Below, in pieces: positions 18,815 to 28,000 of a stretch of DNA of 64,000 bases. The position numbers were made by a program, and so were the translations under genes. The stretch is from Aeromonas diversa CDC 2478-85 (lineage in GTDB: Bacteria > Pseudomonadota > Gammaproteobacteria > Enterobacterales > Aeromonadaceae), in the NCBI RefSeq assembly GCF_000819805.1, contig NZ_CDCE01000025.1, forward strand, positions 1 through 64,000. Reading direction: 5' to 3'. The first letter of the stretch is position 1, and each line of letters begins with the position of its first letter. The notes beneath the pieces were generated by a model, which saw only the letters and a program-made list of their open reading frames with translations, was not told the DNA's origin and searched no databases.

Positions 18815-20596
18815 TCACTGCCCCTTGGCGATCCCCTCCCGGCGCGGATCGGCGGCGCCAAACCAACCGGCGCCATTGCGCTGCACCCCCTGCAGGCCCG
18901 AGGTCTGCTCCCCGAGTACCACCTCGTGCCCCCTGGCCTTGAGCCCCTCCACCACCTCGGGCGGGGTGCGTCCCTGCTCGAGCTCGGTGGGGCCATTGCG
19001 GCTGCCGAAGTTCGGCAGATCGATGGCCTGTTGCAGGGTCAGCCCCCAGTCCAGAGTGCCGAGCAGGGTCTTGCCCACGTAGTTGATGATGGCCGACCCC
19101 CCCGGGGAGCCGAGGGTCATCTCCAGCTCGCCACTTTGCTTGTCAAACACCAGCAGGGGTGACATGGAGGAGCGTGGCCGCTTGCCCGGCTCGACCCGGT
19201 TGGCGACCGGCAGGCCGGCGGCATCGACCGAGGTGAAGGAGAAATCGGTGAGCTGGTTGTTGAGCAGGTAGCCGTTGACCATCAGGCGCGAGCCGAAACC
19301 GTCCTCGATGGAGCTGGTCATGGAGATGGCCATGCCGCTTGGGTCGACGATGGAGACGTGGCTGGTGGAGGGGAGCTCGGGGGTGGCGTCCCGTCCGCGT
19401 GCCTGGGTCTGGGGCGGGGTACCGGGGGCGGCGCTGCCCATGCTGCGCGGCCCGATGAGGCGGGCGCGCTCGGCCAGATAGCCCTTGTCGAGCAGACCGG
19501 CTACCGGCACCGCCACCTGGTCGGCATCGGCCACATAACGGTTGCGATCGGCAAAGGCGAGACGGGCCGCTTCACTGTAGAGGTGGATGGCGTCGGCCGA
19601 GGCGGCCTGGCGCCCGTTGGCGCTCTTCACCGGTGCCAGCGCGCTCATGTCGCGCCCCTCCAGTATGCCGAAGATCTGGCCGAGCGCCAGGGTGCCCGAG
19701 GAGGGGGTAGGGAAGCCGCAGATCCTGTGTGCCCGGTAGTCAAAGCAGAGGCCATCGCGCACCTTGGCACGGTAGTCGGTGAGATCGTTTAAGGTCAGCA
19801 GCCCGGGGTTGCTCGGGTGCCCCTGCACCTTGGCCACCATGGCCTCGGCCAGGGGGCCCTGATAGAAGGCGTCCGCTCCCTGCTCGGCCAGGGTGCGCAG
19901 CACCTTGGCCAGGGCCGGGTTGGTCAGGCGGGTGCCGACCGCCTTGGGGCGTCCGTCCGGCAGGTAGAAGTAGGCGCGGGCGTCGGCGTCTCTGGCCAGA
20001 TAGGGCTCCTTGGCGAGCAGGGTGGCCAGCCGCGGGCTGATGGTAAAGCCCTGCTCGGCGAGCGTGATGGCCGGAGTGAAGAGATCCCGCCAGGGTAGCT
20101 TGCCGTAGCGCTGGTGGGCCAGAGCCAGGGCACGCACCGTGCCGGGGGCCCCCACCGAGCGGCCACCCACCACGCCGTCGTAGAAGTCCATCGGCTTGCC
20201 CTCTTTCATAAACAGCTGGTCGGTGGCCGCCGCCGGCGCCGTCTCGCGCCCGTCTACCGCGCTCACCTGCCGGCCGTCCCACACCAGCAGCAGGGTGCCG
20301 CCGCCGATGCCGGAGGATTGGGGCTCGACCAGGGTCAGCACCAGTTGCACCGCGATGGCGGCGTCCACCGCCGAGCCACCGGCGCGGATCACCTGAAAGC
20401 CGGCGTCCACCGCCAGGGGGTTGGCGGCGGCCACCATGAAGTCGTGTCCCTGCCAACCCGGCTTGTCGCTCCAGCCGCTCGACGCCTCGGGGGCGATCAG
20501 GGTTTGGGGCGGCGGCGCATAATGAAAGCCCTGCGGGTCGGCGCAGCCGGCCAGCAGGGCGAGGGTCAGGGAGAGGGCGAGGGGCTTCATGAGCAT
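18815..20596 (-). CDS. ggt: gamma-glutamyltransferase, lipoprotein type
   Basis: 593 residues. The precursor cleaves itself to expose a catalytic threonine. Here TSHVSIVD puts Thr411 at the expected position of the small-subunit N-terminus, and DGFGSRLMVNGYLLNNQ and the SPGGSAIINYV binding loop follow. The enzyme moves the gamma-glutamyl group of glutathione to amino acids or water. The N-terminus has a lipobox (ALLAGC, Cys18) in place of the simple Sec signal of E. coli Ggt, so it is probably membrane-anchored. It shares its strand with the antiporter gene upstream but is separated by about 100 bases. Confidence 0.92.
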   Translation of the reverse strand: MLMKPLALSLTLALLAGCADPQGFHYAPPPQTLIAPEASSGWSDKPGWQGHDFMVAAANPLAVDAGFQVIRAGGSAVDAAIAVQLVLTLVEPQSSGIGGGTLLLVWDGRQVSAVDGRETAPAAATDQLFMKEGKPMDFYDGVVGGRSVGAPGTVRALALAHQRYGKLPWRDLFTPAITLAEQGFTISPRLATLLAKEPYLARDADARAYFYLPDGRPKAVGTRLTNPALAKVLRTLAEQGADAFYQGPLAEAMVAKVQGHPSNPGLLTLNDLTDYRAKVRDGLCFDYRAHRICGFPTPSSGTLALGQIFGILEGRDMSALAPVKSANGRQAASADAIHLYSEAARLAFADRNRYVADADQVAVPVAGLLDKGYLAERARLIGPRSMGSAAPGTPPQTQARGRDATPELPSTSHVSIVDPSGMAISMTSSIEDGFGSRLMVNGYLLNNQLTDFSFTSVDAAGLPVANRVEPGKRPRSSMSPLLVFDKQSGELEMTLGSPGGSAIINYVGKTLLGTLDWGLTLQQAIDLPNFGSRNGPTELEQGRTPPEVVEGLKARGHEVVLGEQTSGLQGVQRNGAGWFGAADPRREGIAKGQ

Positions 20597-20694
20597 GGTG
20601 ACGACTCCGTGTCGGTCATGGATGAATTTCCGACACTGTCACAATTGTGGCTCACCTTCAAGTTTGCTTTGCCACTCAATTAGTTATGATTTTG

Positions 20695-21897
20695 TCATCG
20701 AGAAGGGGCTTCCCAGCGCAGGCGCCAGCGCTCGGCCAGGTTGAACACCAGGGGGTTCACCGCGATGGAGAGGCAGGCGCCGATGAGCACCAGGTCGCGC
20801 GCCACGTCCGGCACCAGGCGCAGGGCCACGCCGAGCCCCATCAGGATGAAGGAGAACTCCCCCACTTGGGCCAGGCTCGCCGAGATGGTGAGTGCCGTCT
20901 GCCGGCTGTGGCCAAACAGGCGCACGATGGCAAACGCCGCCACCGACTTGCCAAACAGTATGATGAAGACGGTGGCCAGCACCGCCAGCGGCTCGCGCAG
21001 CAAGATGGCCGGGTCAAACAGCATGCCCACCGAGACGAAAAAGAGCACGGCGAAGGCGTCTTGCAGCGGCAGGGTGTCGCTGGCCGCCTTGTGGCTGAGA
21101 CTCGAGCTGTTCATCACCACCCCGGCGAAGAAGGCGCCGAGGGCGAACGAGACCCCGAACAGCTTGACCGCACCGAAGGCGACGCCGAGCGAACAGGAGA
21201 GCACCGCCAGGGTGAACAGCTCCCGCGAGCCGGTGGCGATGGTGCGCGCCAGCAGCCAGGGGATGACGCGCCGCCCGCCGACGATCATCAGGGCGATGAA
21301 GGCGGCCACCTTGGCCAGGATCAGTCCCATATCGGCCAGCACGCTGGTGAGGCGCAGCGTCTCGCCGCCGTGCTGCAAGTCGGCCAGGATCGGCAGCATG
21401 ACCAGGGCCAGCACCATCACCAGATCCTCGACGATGAGCCAGCCGATGGCGATGCGTCCCTCGTGGGAGTCGACCAGGCCGAGACTCTCCAGCGCTCGCA
21501 GCAGCACCACTGTGCTGGCGGTGGAGAGGGCCAGGCCAAACACCAGACCGGGGATGAGGCCCCAGCCTTGCAGGTGGCCGAGCCCAAGCCCGAGCAGGGT
21601 GGCCAGGGTAATCTGGACGATGGCACCCGGGATGGCGATGCGCTTGACCGACAAGAGATCGCTTAAGGAAAAATGGAGCCCGACTCCGAACATCAGCAGG
21701 ATCACGCCGATCTCGGCGAGTTCGGGGGCGAGCTGCAGGTCGGCCACATAGCCGGGGGTGAAGGGGCCGCTGATGACGCCGGCCGCCAGATACCCCACCA
21801 TGGGAGAGATCTTCAGGCGGCTCGCCAGCATGCCGAGCAGGTAGGCCAGCACGAAGCCGCCCACCAGGGTCGTGATCAGGGGAAGGGAGTGGTCCAT
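20695..21897 (-). CDS. CPA2-family cation:proton antiporter lacking RCK domain (YbaL-like)
   Basis: 400 residues, almost all hydrophobic, with about 12 helices. It resembles the membrane half of YbaL/KefB: ISPMVGYLAAGVISGPFTPG near residue 31, LSTASTVVLLRALE near 124, and AFFAGVVMNSSSLSHKAASD near 260. Family members exchange K+ or Na+ for H+. E. coli YbaL has about 558 residues because of a C-terminal TrkA-N (RCK) domain. This protein stops right after the last helix, and the intergenic region before ggt is too short to hold the lost domain. It is either a naturally short form or a truncation. Confidence 0.85.
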   Translation of the reverse strand: MDHSLPLITTLVGGFVLAYLLGMLASRLKISPMVGYLAAGVISGPFTPGYVADLQLAPELAEIGVILLMFGVGLHFSLSDLLSVKRIAIPGAIVQITLATLLGLGLGHLQGWGLIPGLVFGLALSTASTVVLLRALESLGLVDSHEGRIAIGWLIVEDLVMVLALVMLPILADLQHGGETLRLTSVLADMGLILAKVAAFIALMIVGGRRVIPWLLARTIATGSRELFTLAVLSCSLGVAFGAVKLFGVSFALGAFFAGVVMNSSSLSHKAASDTLPLQDAFAVLFFVSVGMLFDPAILLREPLAVLATVFIILFGKSVAAFAIVRLFGHSRQTALTISASLAQVGEFSFILMGLGVALRLVPDVARDLVLIGACLSIAVNPLVFNLAERWRLRWEAPSR

Positions 21898-22205
21898 ATC
21901 GTCACCTCGCTAATGGCAGTCAGTAGCTGCTGGCGCAGCCGTCAATAAGCAGGTTGGCGAAAGGAGAATTGCGGGGCATGCCTGGTTGCGCGGCATGATG
22001 CGTCAATCATCGTTTCGGCGGGACTATAAAGACTCAAGCCGGCGCCGGCAATGATGTTTTTGATTAAATTGTAAGTAAGTTTTACCGCCTCTTTCGCGCA
22101 GGATCCTGACGGTTGATTGCTAAAAACAGGCAGTTGGCGGGTGATTGGTTGTTGAGTGCGTACAAATAAGAAGGCCGCCCTTGGGCGGCCTTCACGGCGG
22201 GCAAC
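21898..22205. other. intergenic region antiporter-rdgC, no gene
   Basis: The left part should hold the antiporter promoter (minus strand) and the right end holds the rdgC terminator. A GCCGGCGCCGGC palindrome occurs near 22039-22050. Nothing else stands out. Confidence 0.5.
22163..22193 (-). terminator. rdgC terminator
   Basis: GAAGGCCGCCC and GGGCGGCCTTC form an 11-bp stem with a 2-base loop. On the minus strand it is followed by CTTATTTG, a moderate T-rich tail. Confidence 0.75.
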
Positions 22206-23117
22206 TCAGAGTGCCTGCTCCTCGCCCCCCAGGGCGGCAAACAGGGCCGGGATGAACTGGGCCAGCTCGGCGGTGACCAGGGCGAAGTCGGCATCCAGAC
22301 GGGCGGCCAGATCTTCACTGGTGATGTCGTCGTTTTGCTCGCGCAGCTCTTCGCTGAACTTGAGGCGCTTGACCGAGAGGTCATCCCCCAGCACAAAGCT
22401 CAGGGTCTCGCCCCAGTTGAGGGCCAGCTTGGTCACCAGCTTGTCGTTGGCCAGGTGATTCTTGATTTCGTCAGTCATCAGGTCCTGCTGCTTGCAGCGG
22501 ATGATGCCGCCGTGCTCCATGGCGCTGCGCAGCTCCGCCTCGTCTTCCAGGGTGAAACTGGCGGGTAGGTTCCCCTCGTTCAGCCACTCGGTCATGGTGA
22601 TCTCGGGCGGGTTCTTGAGGGCTACCGGCACCACCGGCAGGGTGCCGATGCTCTTGCGCAGCAGGGCCAGCAGGTCATCGGCCTTCTTGGCCGAGCCCGC
22701 GTCCACCACCATCAGGTTGTCGGCCGGATTGATCCAGGCGAAGGTCTGGCTGGTGCGGCTGAAGGCGCGCGGCAGCAGGGTGTGGAGGATCTCCTCCTTG
22801 AGCGCTTCTTTCTCTTTCTTCTTCAGGGCGCGGCCCTGCTCATGCTCGAGCTCTTCCACCTTCTCGGCCAGCATCTCTTTCACGACCGACCCGGGCAGCA
22901 TCTTCTCTTCCTTGCGGGCGCAGATGAGGATCTGGCCGGAGGCGCTGTGGGCCAGAGTAGCGCCGAACTTGCCAAGCGGTTTGACCCAGCCGAATCGGGA
23001 GAGATCCTGGCTGCCGCAGGGGGTGAAGAGGCAGCTCTCGAGCTGGGTCTCCAGCTGCTCCACGGTCAGCTCGAAGGGGCGGGTAAAACGGTAGATCTGC
23101 AGGTTCTTGAACCACAT
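22206..23117 (-). CDS. rdgC: RdgC, recombination-associated DNA-binding protein
   Basis: 303 residues from the ATG at 23117, the start that aligns with E. coli RdgC (MxWFKNL…). GAGGAG lies a suitable distance upstream, and a frame from 23162 would add 15 unrelated residues. RdgC forms a ring around duplex DNA and limits RecA filament growth. Conserved segments include FTPCGSQD near 47, GQILICARKEEKMLP near 76, and TLLPRAFSRTSQTFAW near 125. It is transcribed alone. Confidence 0.95.
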   Translation of the reverse strand: MWFKNLQIYRFTRPFELTVEQLETQLESCLFTPCGSQDLSRFGWVKPLGKFGATLAHSASGQILICARKEEKMLPGSVVKEMLAEKVEELEHEQGRALKKKEKEALKEEILHTLLPRAFSRTSQTFAWINPADNLMVVDAGSAKKADDLLALLRKSIGTLPVVPVALKNPPEITMTEWLNEGNLPASFTLEDEAELRSAMEHGGIIRCKQQDLMTDEIKNHLANDKLVTKLALNWGETLSFVLGDDLSVKRLKFSEELREQNDDITSEDLAARLDADFALVTAELAQFIPALFAALGGEEQAL

Positions 23118-23297
23118 GGCGTCGTCGGTCTCCTCGGTTGTCAGGCCGGCATTGTACTGCAAAAGTGCGGCCTGTGATCAGCGCCTTACTTTGGTTAAAA
23201 AAAGCGGAGCCAGCTCACAGGAGAGGTTTTTCGTTTGGAACAGCCCGCTCAATCCCCCCTAGACTGCTCATTGAGCGAACACTCAGGAGTCGAATCG

Positions 23298-23756
23298 ATG
23301 ATAAGACCCGCACAGACACAAGACATGGATGCCGTTCTCGAGATCTGGCTGCTCGCCTCGCTGCAGTCTCACGACTTTGTCGACGCTTCCAGCTGGTGGC
23401 GGGTGCAGGAGGAGCTGCGTATCCGTTACCTCGACAAGGCCGAGATCTGGGTCTGTGACGAGCGTGGCGATCTGCTCGGCTTTATGGCGCTGGTGGACGA
23501 CTACCTGGCGGCCCTGTTTGTGCGCCCGGACCGCCAGGGACGCGGCGTCGGCCATGCCTTGCTGGCTCAGGCCAAGGAGCTGCTGCCGCAGCTAAGGGCC
23601 AAGGTCTATGCCGAGAACGACGAGGCCCTGCGTTTCTATCGCCACCACGGGTTTAGCATTCATGGGGAAGAGACGGATCCCCTGACCGGCCACCATCTCT
23701 ATCTCATTGAGTTTGTTGGTAAGCAAACTCAGAGCAGCCCTGAGCCCCAGGCTTGA
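23298..23756 (+). CDS. GNAT-family N-acetyltransferase (YjaB-like)
   Basis: 152 residues from the ATG at 23298, with CAGGAG 9 bases upstream. The GNAT fold is plain: an acceptor-binding N-terminus, VDDYLAALFVRPDRQGRGVGH with the acetyl-CoA pyrophosphate loop, and YAENDEALRFYRHHGF near the end. Overall layout resembles E. coli YjaB, whose substrate is uncertain. It precedes sbcD on the same strand by 60 bases but is functionally unrelated. Confidence 0.85.
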   Translation: MIRPAQTQDMDAVLEIWLLASLQSHDFVDASSWWRVQEELRIRYLDKAEIWVCDERGDLLGFMALVDDYLAALFVRPDRQGRGVGHALLAQAKELLPQLRAKVYAENDEALRFYRHHGFSIHGEETDPLTGHHLYLIEFVGKQTQSSPEPQA

Positions 23757-23815
23757 TCTCGGGGCTGGCTGCCCCCATCTGAGAGTGTCATCGCCTCCAT
23801 TTTTGCAGAGTCATC

Positions 23816-25036
23816 ATGAAGATCCTCCACACCGCGGACTGGCACCTGGGGCACCAGCTCCACGGTCACGATCGCCACGCCGAACATCAGGCCTTTCTCG
23901 ACTGGCTCGCCGCCACCATCGACGAGCGTCGTCCCGATGCCCTGCTGGTGGCGGGCGATCTGTTCGACACCGCCAACCCGCCCGCCAGCGCCTGGCAGCA
24001 GCTCTACCGCTTCCTGGCGCGGCTGCGGGCCGACCATCCGGCCCTCAACCTGGTGCTCATCGGTGGTAACCACGACTCGCCCTCCAAGCTGGATGCGCCC
24101 CATGAGCTGCTGCGCGCCTTCGACCTGCACCTGGTCGGCAGCATCAGCCGGGATGCCGAGGGTGAACTCGAGCTCGAGCGTCTGTTGGTGCCGCTGACCG
24201 GGGGCGACGGGGTCGTGCAGGCCTGGTGCGCCGCTGTGCCGTTTCTGCGCAGCAGCGATCTGCGCACCCGGGAGCTCGCCGACGGGGAAGACAGGTTGGT
24301 GGAGGGGGTGCGCGCCGTCTATCGCCAGGTGCTCGATGAGGGGCGCCGACGGGCCGGGGAGCTGCCCCTCATCGCCATGGGCCACGCCTATCTGGCACGC
24401 GGCCAGCTCTCCGAGCTCTCCGAGCGCAAGGTGCTCGGCGGTAACCAGCATGCCCTGCCAAGCGATCTGTTCGAGGGCGCCGACTACACGGCCCTGGGTC
24501 ACCTGCACCTGGCCCAGCACATCGGCGAGCGGGTTCACTACAGCGGTTCGCCGCTGCCGCTGTCGCTCTCTGAGGCCGACTACCGCCACCAGGTGCTGGA
24601 GGTGACCCTGGACGGGCGCGAGGTGAGCGTGACGCGCCTCATGGTGCCGCGTACCGCCCCCATGATCCGGCTCCCCGAGCAGGGTCTCGACGAGGCGCTG
24701 GCGGCCATCACGGCCCTCGATTTGCCCGAGGTCGAGGCCGGCGCCCGCCCCTATCTCGAGGTACGCCTGCTGCTGCCCAAGCCCGAGGCCCGCATCCGCG
24801 AGCGCATTCTCTCGGCCCTGGCAGGCAAGCCGGTACGCCTGGCTCGCATCAGTACCCGCTATCAAGGGTCGGGCGAGGGTCTGGCCGATGGTCTGGCTCG
24901 ACGCAGACTCGATGAACTCTCTCCCACCGAGGTGTTTCGCCTCTGCTATCAGCGCCAGTTCGAGGGGGAACCCGACGCGTCACTCGTCGCCTCGTTTGAA
25001 GAGATCCTGGAGCAGGTCAAGGAGTCCGGCATATGA
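23816..25036 (+). CDS. sbcD: SbcD, nuclease subunit of SbcCD
   Basis: 406 residues, close to E. coli SbcD (400). The Mre11-type metallophosphoesterase motifs are in order at the N-terminus: ADWHLGHQL, AGDLFDTANPP, GGNHDSPSK. LGHLHLAQHI follows near residue 232. SbcCD cuts hairpins and protein-blocked DNA ends. The stop overlaps the start of sbcC by 4 bases (ATGA), so synthesis is coupled. Confidence 0.96.
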   Translation: MKILHTADWHLGHQLHGHDRHAEHQAFLDWLAATIDERRPDALLVAGDLFDTANPPASAWQQLYRFLARLRADHPALNLVLIGGNHDSPSKLDAPHELLRAFDLHLVGSISRDAEGELELERLLVPLTGGDGVVQAWCAAVPFLRSSDLRTRELADGEDRLVEGVRAVYRQVLDEGRRRAGELPLIAMGHAYLARGQLSELSERKVLGGNQHALPSDLFEGADYTALGHLHLAQHIGERVHYSGSPLPLSLSEADYRHQVLEVTLDGREVSVTRLMVPRTAPMIRLPEQGLDEALAAITALDLPEVEAGARPYLEVRLLLPKPEARIRERILSALAGKPVRLARISTRYQGSGEGLADGLARRRLDELSPTEVFRLCYQRQFEGEPDASLVASFEEILEQVKESGI

Positions 25037-28000
25037 AAATCTTGTCTCTATCCGGTGAGAATCTGGCCAGCCTGACCGGCTCCTTCACCATCGACTTTAC
25101 CCGTGGTGCGCTCGGGGCGGCCGGTCTCTTTGCCATCACAGGCAACACCGGTGCCGGCAAGAGCACGCTGCTCGACGCCATTTGCCTGGCCCTCTACGAC
25201 GAGATGCCCCGTTTTATCGCCAATCGCAAGAATGTCGAGAAAATTGGCCGCGCCCATGAAGACGAGAAAGACAAATTAACGGCCAATGATGTCAAAAACA
25301 TCCTCAGTCGCGGCCATGCCAGCGGCTTTGCCGAGGTGAGCTTTCGCGGCTGTGACGGTCGCACCTGGCGCGCCCGCTGGACGGTGCGCCGGGCCCGTAA
25401 CCGTGCCGAGGGGCGCTTTCAGGCGCAAGAGCGCTCCCTGACCGACGTCGAGTCGGGTCAGGTCTTCTCGGGCAGCAAGCGGGAGCTGCAGGATCGCATC
25501 GACGAGTTGGTGGGCCTCTCCTGGGAGCAGTTTCGCCGCGCCGTCATATTGCCGCAGGGGGAGTTTGCCGCCTTCCTCAAGTCCGATGCCAACGAGCGAT
25601 CCGCCCTGCTCGAGCGGATGACCGGCACCGAGCTCTACTCCGCCATCTCCATGCAGACCTATGAGCGAGCGCGGGAGGAGCAGCAGAAGCTGGCGACCAT
25701 CGGCCAGCGCCTCGGCGACCTGGTACTGATGGATGAGGAGAGCCGCAGGCAGTGGGTGAGCCAGCAGGTGAGCCTTACCTCCAGCCTCAAGCACGAGCAG
25801 CAGCAACAGCAGCTGATGCAGGATCTGCGCGATCTTAATAGCCGCATCGCCGACCAGCAGCGAGGTTGCCTGGAGGGGGAAGCGGCGCTGGAGAGGGCCC
25901 TGCTGGCTCATGGCGCCGCCGCCGCCGAACGCGAGGAGTTCGCCCGCGTCGAACAGGCCCAGGTGGCCCGCGCCGATCACGACGAACTGGCCCGCCTCAC
26001 CCTGGAGGTGCAGCAGCAGGAGAAGGTGATCGCCGAACTCGGCCCCGAGCTGGCCCAACTCGAAGAGCAGGCCCAGCAGAGCGTGCTGACCGAACAGCAG
26101 TTGCTGGCCGAGAAGATCGCCGCCGAGCGCGAATGGGGCGCCCTGCAGCCCGAGCTCAAGCGGGCGCAAGAGCTCGACACCCGCATTCGGGAAAAGCAGC
26201 AGCAGTTGCAGAAGATCCAGCAGGAGGGGGCACAGGAGCGGGAGGTGCAGCGCACCCTGGAGCAAGGCTGGCGCGAGCAGAGCCAGCAGGTGGCGCAGCT
26301 CAAGGGTGAGCACCAGCAGTGGAGCCTCTGGCTTGAAGAGCACAAGGAGCTGGCGCCGGTCGCCCGCCAGTGGCAGCCCCTGCTCACCGCCATGCAGGAC
26401 TGGAGCGAGGATGCCGACACCTTGCAGCAACTGCTCATCCTGCGGGATCGCAAGCTGAGCGCCCTGCAACAGTTGCAACGTCAACTGGAGCAGGGTCAGC
26501 AGGAGCGCGACTACTGGCAGCGCGAACTGGCGCGGCTGCAACAGCAGCAGCTCGAGCTGGAGCAGCAGCAGTGGGAGAGCCGCCTCGCCAAGGCACAGGA
26601 TCAGTGGCAGCAGCAGACCGAGCAGCTGGGGCAAGTGCGTCAGCTGCTGGAGCTGGTCGATTACGCCCACAGCCATGCCGAGCAGCACACCCGGTTGCAA
26701 CAGGAGATAGCACAGCTGGAGCAGGCGCTGGGCAAGTTGGCCACCCTCAGCGCAGAGCTGGTGCCGGCCCGCGAGCGCCTCGCCTTGCAGCGGGACGAGG
26801 CGCGCCATGCGCTGGAGCAGTCCCGGGCTGTGGCCAGTTTTGAGCAGTATCGCCACCTCCTCAGCGATGGCACCCCTTGCCCGCTGTGCGGCGCCGAGGA
26901 GCACCCCTACCGCCAGAGCCAGCCGCAGGTTGCCGGCATTCTGGGTCAACTGGCACAGCGGGCCCAGAGCCTGGAGCTCGAATGGGAGCGGCTCAATCAT
27001 CAATGCATTCAGTGCGAGAGCGAGCATCAGGAGCTGGCGCGCCAGCTGCTGGTACGCCAGCAGCATCTTCCCGAGCTGGAGACGCGTGCCGAGCAGCTGA
27101 CCCAACGCTGGTTGCAGCTGGGCGGCGATAACCTGCTGGGTCATCCATTGCCGCGAAGCCAACGCCCCCTCGAGTGGAAGGAGCTGATGAGCACCCTGAT
27201 AGGCCGCAGCCAAACCCTGGAGCAGGGGCTGGCCCAGAGCCAGCAGCTGTTGCGTGAGGCTCAGCTCGGCCAGCAGCAGTTACAGGGGATTCGCCAGCAA
27301 CTGAGTCAGCTGGCCGAGCGGCACCAGCAGTTCGACCAGCAGTGGCAGGAAGCCGACCGTCAGCGCATCACCCTGGAAGGGGAAGTGAAGGCGATGGGGG
27401 AGCAGGAGGCCACCCTGCGTCAGCGTCTCGAGCTGGGAGGCCTTCGCCTCGACGAGCAGATGGGGGGCCAGCCCTGGCGCCAGTGGCTCGGCACTCGGCA
27501 GTGGCACGAGTGGCAGCGTGCCTGCGAGGCCTGGCTGCACGGCCAGAGCGAGTGGGAGCGGCTGGCCGGCGAGATTGCCAGCCTCACCCCTGCCCTGAGC
27601 GCTCAGGAGGCGCGCCTGCAGACCCAGCGCGACGTGCTGCACAAGCTCGAGCGCGACTACAAGGAGCACGATCAGCAGCGCCAGGGGCTGCTCACCAGTC
27701 GCGCCGCCTGTTTGGGGGGGGAAGAGATAGCCCTGGTCGAGAGTCGCTGGCAGGCGCGCCTGCAACAGATCGCCAGCGAGTTGGAGGCGATGCAAGGCAG
27801 CGCGCGCGCCCTGCGTGAGCGCCAGACTGAACTCAAGACTCGCCTCGCCCACATGGAGCAGGAGAAACAGGTCAGCAGCCGGCGCAAGCGCGAGGTGCTG
27901 GGCCGCTGGGCCGCTCACGCCAGCGCCCTAGGCATCGCCGAATATGACCTGCGCCGCCTGCTGGCCATCAGCCCGGAAGAGCTCAAGGCGCGCCGCACTG

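Noticed and set aside
25800-26720. CAG-rich tandem repeat in sbcC
   Set aside because: The Gln runs are irregular and belong to the coiled coil of SbcC. No true tandem repeat unit is present.
25276-27213. 645-codon leucine-rich frame antisense to sbcC
   Set aside because: It mirrors the CAG/CTG-rich coiled-coil codons of sbcC. The Leu-rich text is the reverse complement of Gln codons, not a membrane protein.
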